Assembly (NCBI GenBank): GCA_022648165.1
Contig: JALCLX010000005.1
Location: 1 to 64,000 of the forward strand
From: Ancrocorticia sp.
Lineage (GTDB): Bacteria > Actinomycetota > Actinomycetes > Actinomycetales > Actinomycetaceae
Reading direction: 5' to 3'
Length of the DNA: 64,000 nt
Position numbers and translations under genes: made by a program. Positions 18,152 through 25,743 of this stretch are shown one piece after another; within the stretch, counting starts at the first letter, position 1, and each line of letters starts with the position of its first letter. Under the pieces are notes generated by a model that made no database searches, was not told where the DNA came from, and saw only the letters and a list, made by a program, of their open reading frames with translations.

Positions 18152-18211
18152 GGTGAAACTTTATGCCCGTCAGTTTCGCAATTCAAGTAAAACTGCAGCT
18201 AGTCTTAGAGT

Positions 18212-18817
18212 ATGAAACCAGGAGGAACGTATCTCAAAGGAGTGGCAAAGCGGGAAGAGATTCTAAAAAAGGCTCTTGACGTGATCGGCCGCGAAGGTAT
18301 TCGTGGAGCCTCAGTCAAAGAGATTGCCGATGCCGTTCATCTCAGCCCAGCGGGAATCCTGCACCATTTCGGCACCAAAGAAGAGTTATTCACAGAGATT
18401 CTTCGGAAACGCGATGAACTAGACCAAGAGCTCTTTACCGATGGTGCCCCCGCGGAACAGTCCGCCCTCGCCTACCTGAACCTCACACAGCGCAATGCGC
18501 AGGTCCCCGGGCTCATCGAGCTCTTCTCCGAAATGGCCGTGAAGGCAGCCGATCCGCAACACCCAGCTCACAATTTCTTCGTGAAACGAGGCGTTGAAAC
18601 ACGAGCCGGCTTTGAAGAGGCGATCCGCGTGCTCCAGGAGAGCGGGCGGCTTCAGCTCCATTCAGATCCAGCGATGCTCGCGCGCGTCATACAGGCTGTT
18701 TCCGACGGGCTCCAGATGCAGTGGCTGCTCGATCCCAGCGTTGATATGGCGGCTATCATGACTGCGCTCTTCGAGGATTGCCTGGGCGGCAGCATTTCTG
18801 AGCTTCACGACGCATAG
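18212..18817 (+). CDS. TetR-family transcriptional regulator
   Basis: An N-terminal TetR HTH (IRGASVKEIADAVHLSPAGILHHFGTKEELF, residues ~30-60) and an all-helical ligand domain; 201 residues. It is divergent from the MFS/GH3 pair across a 60-bp promoter region and is the likely local repressor. Confidence 0.87.
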   Translation: MKPGGTYLKGVAKREEILKKALDVIGREGIRGASVKEIADAVHLSPAGILHHFGTKEELFTEILRKRDELDQELFTDGAPAEQSALAYLNLTQRNAQVPGLIELFSEMAVKAADPQHPAHNFFVKRGVETRAGFEEAIRVLQESGRLQLHSDPAMLARVIQAVSDGLQMQWLLDPSVDMAAIMTALFEDCLGGSISELHDA

Positions 18818-18844
18818 GGCTTTTCCACCCAACCCGCACACAGA

Positions 18845-18940
18845 ATGCTTTTTCTAGCTGGATGCGCGATGCTTTTTCTAGCTGAATATGGTGTCTGGTG
18901 GAACTGGCACCAGGAAAACACCGCTTTCAGCTAGAAAAAG
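18845..18940. terminator. Repeat-rich bidirectional hairpin between convergent genes
   Basis: ATGCTTTTTCTAGCTG occurs twice in tandem (18845, 18869; period 24). The second copy forms a 15-bp perfect inverted repeat with TTCAGCTAGAAAAAG (18926-18940), enclosing a second CTGGTG/CACCAG hairpin. The arms supply a T-run on each strand. It lies between the tetR stop and the NCS1 gene stop, so it should terminate both. Confidence 0.65.
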
Positions 18941-19037
18941 TCACGGCAGCGCCACACGCCCGCAACGCACGACGGCGCCACACGCCCGTCCGCTTGGCAC
19001 CACAGCCGCACTTGCAGCCAGGAGCAACCACACAGGA

Positions 19038-20528
19038 TTATTCGCTTACGCGCAAGTCTCCTACCTGTGAGGCTTCCTGTTCTGCAACATGGCGTTTGCC
19101 CCCAAAGTAGTAGCCTACGAAACCAATGATCATCGCAATAATCACGCCGATGTTGCCGGATGCCCACACGCCATCCTTGCCACCGATGAGGCCCAAGAGG
19201 TAACCCTGCCAGTCGTTCCACGATGCGTCGGAGTAACCGTTGACCACCAGACCCCAACCCACGACGCACGCAACAGCCATCAGAACTAGCGCACCCCAGT
19301 TCGCGGCGCCATAACGCCCCTCGGAATTGAACAGGGCATATTCGTCATAGCTCTTCTTACGCAACGCAATATCCGCCATCATGATGCCTGCCCACGCAGC
19401 AAGAGGCACGCCGAGCGTCACGAGGAATGACTGAAATGGTCCGATGAATGTGGGAGAAAAAAACACAACATAGATCGTGCCAAGCGTCAAGATCGTGCCG
19501 TCGATGAGGGACGCGACCGGCCGCGGAATCTTGATCCCCAACGTCAAAAGCGTCAACCCAGAAGAATAGATGCCATTGATCGCCCCGGATAACAACGAAA
19601 GAATCGCCGTCAGCAGGAATGGAAGCAGGAACCACGTGGGGAGAAGCTGCCCAAGCGCACCTACCGGGTCCATCCCAATATTCTCGGAAAGCTCAGCCGA
19701 TGACCCTGCCAGCATCAATCCGAAAGTGATCAGGACTACTGGACCCAGGGATCCGCCAAGTGTGTTCCAGAAAACGATTGCGGATCCGCGGGCGTCACGT
19801 GATTGATAGCGCGCCCAATCTGCTGCAATGTTGACCCATCCGAGCCCCATGCCTGTCATCACCATTGTCATACCGCCGATCATGGCAGGGAATGACCCGG
19901 TGGGAATAGCCATGAGGGTGTTCCAGTCAATATGCGGAATCACCAGGAAAACGTAGATGATAGTGGTAATTCCGGTGAGCCACGTGAGCACGGCCTGCAT
20001 TTTCATAATGATGTGATAGCCAGCGACAGCGCCGAGCACGATCAACGCCGCAACCACAATGGCCGCCACGATTGAAACCGCCGTGTGATCGTCTCCGACC
20101 CACCCGAGCCGATCGAAGATCGTCGCAGTTGCTAACACTGCGGTGATGGCAAGAGACGTTTCCCAGCCAATTGACGTTAGCCACGATATGACTCCCGGAA
20201 CCTTGGCCCCTTGCACGCCGAATGCGGCGCGCGACATCACCATAGTGGGCACGGAGCCTCGCTTGCCGCCAAGGGCTATCACGCCACAGATCACAAAAGA
20301 CAAGATCACGCCGATAATCGTCACGATCGTGGCCTGCCAGAATGAGATGCCGAAACCCAGCACCCAGGCACCGTAGCTCATCCCGAAAACGGAGATGTTG
20401 GATGCGAACCATGGTAGAAACAAATCGCGTGGTTTCGCGGTGCGCTCAGATTCACTGACTATTTCAATGCCTGTCAGCTCAATGCCGTGTGCTGCCGGCG
20501 TATCACCGATCACATCTGATTGGCTCAT
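19038..20528 (-). CDS. NCS1-family nucleobase/cation symporter (CodB-like)
   Basis: 496 residues, about twelve membrane segments. The N-terminus LFLPWFASNISVFGMSYGAWVLG is typical of NCS1 cytosine/purine permeases, as is GWVNIAADWARY. It is divergent from a purine nucleoside phosphorylase, which supports a nucleobase or nucleoside substrate. Confidence 0.85.
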   Translation of the reverse strand: MSQSDVIGDTPAAHGIELTGIEIVSESERTAKPRDLFLPWFASNISVFGMSYGAWVLGFGISFWQATIVTIIGVILSFVICGVIALGGKRGSVPTMVMSRAAFGVQGAKVPGVISWLTSIGWETSLAITAVLATATIFDRLGWVGDDHTAVSIVAAIVVAALIVLGAVAGYHIIMKMQAVLTWLTGITTIIYVFLVIPHIDWNTLMAIPTGSFPAMIGGMTMVMTGMGLGWVNIAADWARYQSRDARGSAIVFWNTLGGSLGPVVLITFGLMLAGSSAELSENIGMDPVGALGQLLPTWFLLPFLLTAILSLLSGAINGIYSSGLTLLTLGIKIPRPVASLIDGTILTLGTIYVVFFSPTFIGPFQSFLVTLGVPLAAWAGIMMADIALRKKSYDEYALFNSEGRYGAANWGALVLMAVACVVGWGLVVNGYSDASWNDWQGYLLGLIGGKDGVWASGNIGVIIAMIIGFVGYYFGGKRHVAEQEASQVGDLRVSE

Positions 20529-20549
20529 GGTGTTTCCCTTTCATGACCC

Positions 20550-20599
20550 GTGGCCTCAGCCACTGTTCCGTGGTCCCCCGCTGCCCTGTGGCCTCAGCC
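20550..20599. repeat. 12-bp direct repeats in the NCS1/PNP intergenic region
   Basis: GTGGCCTCAGCC occurs at 20550-20561 and 20588-20599, 38 bp apart. It could be a regulator site shared by the divergent genes or another chance tandem duplication; the sequence does not decide. Confidence 0.4.
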
Positions 20600-20703
20600 G
20601 GTGTGCTGCCATCGTACCTTACCTTTTAGACGGAGTGACGTGCACGTCCTACGATGGTTATTGTTTCCGCGAACCGCTGCCCCAGCCCGATTGAGGAGCC
20701 CTC

Positions 20704-21516
20704 ATGAAACCCGAACAATTCCGCAACTATATCCTGAGTCCCGAAAACCGAGCCGCGGGAGAGTACATTCTCAAGCTCGCGGGCCCGTTGGACGGCGTCG
20801 TCGTGCTCGGCTCCGGCTTGGCTGGAACCCTGGATTCTTACGGTACGTGGGGCCAGCCTGTGGCATCTGTTCCGTTATCCTGCATTCCGGGCGTTAGCGC
20901 CCCGGTAGGTGATGGCCATGTGGACGAGTTCCGCGTATACCAGGTACCGCGAGGCGGAACGACGACGACGATCGCGGTTGCGTTGGGCCGCACACACTTA
21001 TATGAGGGGGTTAGGCCGGAGAAGGTGACGGCGCTTGTGCGCGCCGCGGCTGCCGCCGGAGCACGCACCGCCGTCCTGTGCAACGCAAACGGTTGCCTGC
21101 GGGATTGGAATTTAGGTGACGTGATGGCGATTGAAGACCACGTGAATTTCTCCGGCGTATCTCCGTTCACAGGAACAGTTTTTCTTGACACGAGCGCCTG
21201 CTGGGATCCCGCCTTGACCGATACGTTGGCCAGCGTATGTGAGCGGCGTGGCACGTATGCGATTCTGCGAGGACCGGAGTATCAAACACCGCTGGAAACG
21301 CGCCTGCTTGCGGCAGCGGGCGTCGACTGCGTTGGGATGTCAACTGTGATGGAGGCGCTGACGCTCCATGCGCTGGGAGTGCGCGTATGCGGGATGTCAG
21401 TGGTGACTGATCTTTCCTTTGCGAGCGCACCCACCGATCCCACGGCTGTTGTGGAAACCGGAAAACGGGCGCAGAAACGCGTATTCGAAGGGATCCAGGC
21501 CGTATTCGGCTCCTGA
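20704..21516 (+). CDS. punA: Purine nucleoside phosphorylase, trimeric PNP family
   Basis: Phosphorolysis of purine nucleosides. Family motifs are recognisable but drifted: VVLGSGLAG (phosphate loop), LGRTHLYEG, CNANGCLRDWNLGDVMAIEDHVN, then GPEYQTPLETRLLAAAGVDCVGMSTVMEA. 270 residues, normal length. GAGGAG precedes the ATG. The usual Asn in the base-binding segment (SLITNxA) reads SVVTDLS here, so base preference may differ. Confidence 0.83.
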   Translation: MKPEQFRNYILSPENRAAGEYILKLAGPLDGVVVLGSGLAGTLDSYGTWGQPVASVPLSCIPGVSAPVGDGHVDEFRVYQVPRGGTTTTIAVALGRTHLYEGVRPEKVTALVRAAAAAGARTAVLCNANGCLRDWNLGDVMAIEDHVNFSGVSPFTGTVFLDTSACWDPALTDTLASVCERRGTYAILRGPEYQTPLETRLLAAAGVDCVGMSTVMEALTLHALGVRVCGMSVVTDLSFASAPTDPTAVVETGKRAQKRVFEGIQAVFGS

Positions 21517-21562
21517 GCGCATACAACCGGGTCAGCTGCCGACACGGCGATACACTGCACGT

Positions 21563-22003
21563 ATGAAAGACGTGTTCGTTGCAGCTGGGCCGGGCGCCCC
21601 ACACGGAATCGTAATTCCCGCAGCGGAGATCCTCGAACGCTTCTCTCATGCCAGCGGCCCCGGCGGGCAAGGAGTGAACACCACGGATTCGCGCGTTCAG
21701 CTCAGCTTTGATATCGCGCACTCTCAGGCTTTCGACGAAGCACAGCGTGCGCGGATTCTTCGCGCGCTTGCTTCACGTGTGTCTGATGGCGTCCTCACCA
21801 TCACAGCAGCAGACACTCGTTCTCAGTTCCGCAATCGGAAGGCCGCACGTGAAAAGCTTGCGCTCATGATCCGCGAAGCCGTTATGCCACCGGCTGTGCG
21901 CCGCGCCACCCGACCCACGCGCGCATCTTTGCGCCGGCGCCGCGAAGCGAAGATCCACAAGTCCACCGTCAAGGCCCTGCGCCACAGGCCGCCCACCGAT
22001 TGA
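21563..22003 (+). CDS. arfB: ArfB/YaeJ-like peptidyl-tRNA hydrolase (ribosome rescue)
   Basis: 146 residues. The GGQ motif sits in ASGPGGQGVNTTDSRVQL near residue 35, followed by the basic C-terminal tail (RPTRASLRRRREAKIHKS) that enters the mRNA channel of stalled ribosomes. The start at 21563 is taken from the family; the longer ORF overlaps the PNP gene. Confidence 0.9.
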   Translation: MKDVFVAAGPGAPHGIVIPAAEILERFSHASGPGGQGVNTTDSRVQLSFDIAHSQAFDEAQRARILRALASRVSDGVLTITAADTRSQFRNRKAAREKLALMIREAVMPPAVRRATRPTRASLRRRREAKIHKSTVKALRHRPPTD

Positions 22004-22040
22004 AGGCTTCCAGGCACTGTTTCAAACTCGCCGCACATCA

Positions 22041-23447
22041 CTATGTTGCGCGGCGCCGCACGAAAACTGCCCATAGGATCAGGGCGATGGCCCCCGCCGC
22101 CGCGGAACTCGAAAACGCAGCAAGCTGGCCAAAAAACGGCGGATCTAACACTGTTTCAGAGACCGCCGCTGAGGATGCGGCGCGGGAAACAACCACGTCG
22201 TACACCACGGATCCTGTGGCAGTGCCCGCCACCGATCCCAGATTTCGGGAAAGGTTCAACATCCCCGCGATACGCCCTTGATGCTGGCTGGGAGCTCGCC
22301 GCATCACTGAGGTGTTGTTCGCGGCCATGAAGAGTTGATTGCCCGGCGTCAAAAAGACTGCGCCGCAGACGAATCCCACCACGGCCCACACCAGCGGCAA
22401 GGTGGCCAGAAACACTGACGCGAGTGTCATTAAGCCGAGCCCCACGCCTGTGACGCGCTTCGAACCAAACCTGTCAACTAGCCCGCCCGCTGGCACACCG
22501 GCGAGCATACCTAGCACTGGAGCAATTGCCATCACCAGGCCCATTGAGGATGAGGTCAAGTCCAGCCCTTCCACAAGGAAAAATGGCGGGACAACCGTGA
22601 AGACCATCATGATCAGCGACCCGAGCAGTGCCAGGCCGAACTCCGGAAGCACCTTCAAGTCGACTAGTTCACGAAAATCGATCAACGGTTCTACGACAGC
22701 GCGCTCCACAATCACGAAAGCTACCGCCCCGCCTACGGTAAGGACCAGGAGCACTACACGAAGTGGCCCAGAAACGGGACCCGTGAGCGCCATCGCGTAG
22801 GCTCCCGCAGTAATTCCAAGCAACGCCAAGCCCGCCCAGTCCATCCGAATCGGCTTACGGACCAATCCAGGTTCGCGAAACCGCGCAATGTCCGCTAGGA
22901 CTCCCAGCCCGCTGAGCAAGCCAAGCACGGCCATCGTGAAAAATACCGCACGCCAACCGTATTGAGACACGAGGAAGCCACCGAATGCTGGGCCGAGCGC
23001 CATGCCTGCCGCCATCGAGGAGCCCATCGTTCCCATGGCACGTCCCACCTGATGGGCCGGCACGCTCTGCCGGATCAATGCCACGGTGAGGGCGGTCATC
23101 GCTGCGCCACCTGCCCCTTGGAACGCTCTGCCTACGATCAGCACAGTAAGTGATGATGCAGCTCCGGCTACAAGTGCGGCAACGGAAAACAGCGCGATCC
23201 CGTCAAGGAGAACCCTAACTCTGCCAATCGCGTCAGCAATCTTCCCTATCGGAACAATCAGCAGCGCGACGGCTAGGAGATAGGCCATCGTTGACCACTG
23301 TACGTGGGAGCTTTGCACTCCGAAATACTCTGCAGCATCCGGTAGTGCCACATTTGCAATCGACGTTCCGAGCCCCGCCACAACGGTGGCGAGGATCAGA
23401 GCAAGCATCGCCCGGAACACGCCCGGGCTGGATTCTGGTGAGCGCAT
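22041..23447 (-). CDS. MFS drug transporter, EmrB/QacA-like (DHA2, 14-TM)
   Basis: 468 residues with about fourteen membrane segments. Visible are VAGLGTSIANVALP, the motif-A loop GKIADAIGRVRVLLDG, motif C GMALGPAFGGFLV and GLVDRFGSKRV. A proton-driven multidrug-type exporter; substrate unknown. Convergent with arfB. Confidence 0.82.
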   Translation of the reverse strand: MRSPESSPGVFRAMLALILATVVAGLGTSIANVALPDAAEYFGVQSSHVQWSTMAYLLAVALLIVPIGKIADAIGRVRVLLDGIALFSVAALVAGAASSLTVLIVGRAFQGAGGAAMTALTVALIRQSVPAHQVGRAMGTMGSSMAAGMALGPAFGGFLVSQYGWRAVFFTMAVLGLLSGLGVLADIARFREPGLVRKPIRMDWAGLALLGITAGAYAMALTGPVSGPLRVVLLVLTVGGAVAFVIVERAVVEPLIDFRELVDLKVLPEFGLALLGSLIMMVFTVVPPFFLVEGLDLTSSSMGLVMAIAPVLGMLAGVPAGGLVDRFGSKRVTGVGLGLMTLASVFLATLPLVWAVVGFVCGAVFLTPGNQLFMAANNTSVMRRAPSQHQGRIAGMLNLSRNLGSVAGTATGSVVYDVVVSRAASSAAVSETVLDPPFFGQLAAFSSSAAAGAIALILWAVFVRRRAT

Positions 23448-23513
23448 CCTCCGAGATTAGCGAGCCGTAGGACGCGTTCGCTAGGTGCTGCGCCACTTAT
23501 CAGCAATTATTGA

Positions 23514-23553
23514 GGGGTTGGCCTTGCCTCCTCGGGGTTGGCCTTGCCTCCTC
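23514..23553. repeat. 20-bp tandem duplication
   Basis: GGGGTTGGCCTTGCCTCCTC is repeated exactly at 23514-23533 and 23534-23553, immediately downstream (minus strand) of the stop codon of the gene at 23557. Confidence 0.9.
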
Positions 23554-23556
23554 TGG

Positions 23557-23871
23557 TCAGTGGGATTTATCGCGTTCAATCGCCTTGTTCAGGCGTTCTA
23601 TCTTGCCGCGTATTTCACCGGTGTGGCCCGGGCGCAGGTCCGCCTTCAGGACCAGTGAAGCCCGTGGCGAAACCTCCAGAACGGCGTCGCATGCGGCTTT
23701 GATAACGGGCATGACCTCATCCCATTCACCTTCGACCGTCGTGAACATCGAAGTAGTCTCTTGAGGCAGCCCAGATGCTTGAATAACTTCTACGGCTTTG
23801 GCCACGATGTGGCTCATGGAGCCGCTCAGATCGTCTGTTGTCGATGGAGCAATGGAGAATGCAAATAACAT
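23557..23871 (-). CDS. MTH1187/YkoF-type thiamine-binding family protein
   Basis: 104 residues: MLFAFSIAPSTTDDLSGSMSHIVAKAVEVI and TTVEGEWDEVMPVIKAACDAV match the small UPF0045/MTH1187 ferredoxin-like fold family. Members bind thiamine-like ligands or are uncharacterised. Start 23871 from the family consensus. No riboswitch seen upstream. Confidence 0.78.
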   Translation of the reverse strand: MLFAFSIAPSTTDDLSGSMSHIVAKAVEVIQASGLPQETTSMFTTVEGEWDEVMPVIKAACDAVLEVSPRASLVLKADLRPGHTGEIRGKIERLNKAIERDKSH

Positions 23872-24005
23872 AACTCCAGTGTAAAGCGCACGCACACGCC
23901 CTTGAAGGTGGGAATGCCCCACAATGCGCGCAGAGCGCACCACGGTGTCCGGACGAAACTCGGTTGTCCCAGAATCATCGCGTGAGCTCCAAAACCTACG
24001 CTCCT

Positions 24006-24051
24006 GTCCGGAATCATCCGTTTCAGTCCGGAATCATCCGTTTCAGTCCGG
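24006..24051. repeat. 20-bp tandem repeat overlapping the def stop codon
   Basis: GTCCGGAATCATCCGTTTCA occurs at 24006-24025 and 24026-24045, with a partial third unit. The def stop codon (24043) lies within the array, so the array arose from the gene's 3' edge. Confidence 0.85.
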
Positions 24052-24591
24052 GATCCAGGAGAGTCCTGGGACACCCCAGCCCTCGCGTGCCGCTACTCGC
24101 GTTGCCTCGCTGTGATACGGCTCAGTTAGGCGGTTGATATACACGATTCCGTTGAGATGATCGAATTCGTGTTGCATGATGCGGGCGCGCCATCCAGCAA
24201 TGTCGATCGCAACGTTGTTGCCATCGAGGTCCAAACCGGTCACGTGGACGCGATGCGAGCGGCGGATTGGATACTTGACGCCAGGAAAGGAAAGGCAGCC
24301 TTCGGACTCTGTTTCCGCGTGAAGCTCGCCTATCTCTGTGGGGATCATCCAGAGTTCCGGATTGATGACCACACCCCGCCATGCTGGCGCTCCATCGCGC
24401 GCATATGAATACACGTAGAGCTGCAGCGGCACTCCCACTTGAGGCGCCGCTAAGCCCACTCCTGGCGCAGCAATCATCGTATCGAACATGTCGTGGACTA
24501 GCGCCCGTATATCATCCGTGATCGTTTCCACTGGTTGTGCCGGTTCGTGAAGCACCGGATCGCCCCAGATCCGAATCGGAAGTATTGCCAT
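24043..24591 (-). CDS. def: Peptide deformylase
   Basis: Removes the formyl group from nascent proteins. All three active-site motifs are present: GVGLAAPQ, EGCLSFPG (metal Cys) and QHEFDHLNG (HExxH-type metal ligands, written as HEFDH). 182 residues. The last codons lie in a tandem repeat. Confidence 0.95.
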   Translation of the reverse strand: MAILPIRIWGDPVLHEPAQPVETITDDIRALVHDMFDTMIAAPGVGLAAPQVGVPLQLYVYSYARDGAPAWRGVVINPELWMIPTEIGELHAETESEGCLSFPGVKYPIRRSHRVHVTGLDLDGNNVAIDIAGWRARIMQHEFDHLNGIVYINRLTEPYHSEATRVAAREGWGVPGLSWIPD

Positions 24592-24678
24592 AAAACAACA
24601 CTACTCCCCCGGCGTGACAGGTCTACGGCAAAGCAGCATTCCCAGTCCATGGGCCCCTTGCATGGCAAGCAGATCTAT

Positions 24679-25527
24679 TCAGTGAGTGCCGTGGCGCACG
24701 ATGTATTTCACAGCATCGACCACATCACGCATGCTCATCTGGTCGCCACGCGCGCCGCGCCGCCAGTATCCGGTCAGGTCGAATTCCCCCTGTCCAAGAC
24801 CCGCCGCTTTTACCCACGAGCGAAGCGGCTTGATGGCGCCTTGCTCTCCGCCATACCACACGTAAGCTCCTCCGCCGCGTGGAATTTCTATACTGCGCGC
24901 GGCGTCAACCAAGAGACTTGTGGTGCCGGGTTCCTGTTCCTTGCGGAAAACCCAGCGAACCTCCATATTCCTTGGAGCAGCGAGTTCCAGCACGTCGGAT
25001 TCGTCCCGTGTTTCGATGACGACGACGCCCCTGGTTTCTTCTGGAAGTTCCTCCATGCAGCGCGCAACGGCCGGTATGCCGGTTTCGTCGGCGAGATACG
25101 CTCGCCACCCGAATTCGTCAGGGATCCGGATTCCGCGTGGCGGACCAGCGACCCACATCGTATTGCCGAGTTGTACCTCCTGCGCCCACGCAGATGCCAG
25201 CCCGCCGGCGTGTACCACGAAGTCGATATCTATCTCGCCTGCGGCGCGATCGTACCGGCGCACCGTATAATCCCTGCTGGGAACCATGGGACGTGGCCAG
25301 CGCAGCCGATCACCATCCGGTGTGGGAATTCGCGCCAAATCGTCCGCAGTCTGCGGGAAGAGCAGCTTTACATGCTCATCCGATATGTGGCTCTCAAAAC
25401 CGTTCATGTTGGAGCCACCCAAGGTCAACCGCATCATGTGTGGTGTCACGTTTTCGCGTCGCAGCACGGTGAGCTCTCTGATCCGAACGGGCCAGCGTTC
25501 GAGGTGTGCTTGGGGGCGTTCGGCCAT
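24679..25527 (-). CDS. Siderophore-interacting protein (FAD/NADPH ferric-siderophore reductase)
   Basis: About 282 residues of the SIP/ViuB family: FAD-binding SRDYTVRRYD, then FVVHAGGLASAWAQ, and the C-terminal SIP domain (VWYGGEQGAIKPLRSWV). It releases iron from imported siderophores by reduction. The ATG at 25527 follows AGAGGA. An IdeR/DtxR-type box at 25598-25616 implies repression by iron. No siderophore transporter is adjacent. Confidence 0.88.
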   Translation of the reverse strand: MAERPQAHLERWPVRIRELTVLRRENVTPHMMRLTLGGSNMNGFESHISDEHVKLLFPQTADDLARIPTPDGDRLRWPRPMVPSRDYTVRRYDRAAGEIDIDFVVHAGGLASAWAQEVQLGNTMWVAGPPRGIRIPDEFGWRAYLADETGIPAVARCMEELPEETRGVVVIETRDESDVLELAAPRNMEVRWVFRKEQEPGTTSLLVDAARSIEIPRGGGAYVWYGGEQGAIKPLRSWVKAAGLGQGEFDLTGYWRRGARGDQMSMRDVVDAVKYIVRHGTH

Positions 25528-25566
25528 GGGTGGTCCTCTCAATTCGGAACTGCAGCGCTAGCAACA

Positions 25567-25599
25567 AATTCGGGAGGGCGCTACACACCCTCCCGAATT
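25567..25599 (-). promoter_or_regulatory. Perfect 12-bp hairpin in the SIP leader
   Basis: AATTCGGGAGGG (25567-25578) pairs perfectly with CCCTCCCGAATT (25588-25599) around a 9-nt loop. It lies between the IdeR-like box and the SIP start and overlaps the box by two bases. It may be a leader structure or a read-through terminator for the upstream gene. Confidence 0.55.
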
Positions 25600-25616
25600 A
25601 GGTTACGTTAGCCTTC
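25598..25616. promoter_or_regulatory. IdeR/DtxR-type iron box
   Basis: TTAGGTTACGTTAGCCTTC matches the left half and most of the right half of the DtxR/IdeR consensus TTAGGTTAGGCTAACCTAA. It sits about 70 bp upstream of the siderophore-interacting protein gene. Confidence 0.65.
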
Positions 25617-25711
25617 CCTAATTAGTCCAGCCCATTACTCCATCCGTCTGCCACTGCAGCCAGCGAGCTTTCTGCTACGGGACGTGCAGGTTTCCGCGTC
25701 CGCGTCCACAG

Positions 25712-25743
25712 GCTCTCACGCTCTCAAGCTCTCAAGCTCTCCG
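25712..25743. repeat. Four-copy 8-bp tandem repeat at the stop codon of the LTD protein gene
   Basis: GCTCTCAC, GCTCTCAA, GCTCTCAA, GCTCTCCG follow one another; the TGA stop of the gene (25732) lies inside the array. Confidence 0.85.

Noticed and set aside
20529-20703. Purine riboswitch upstream of the NCS1 permease or PNP
   Set aside because: I looked for purine-aptamer-like conserved loops in the 175-bp gap and found only a 12-bp direct repeat.
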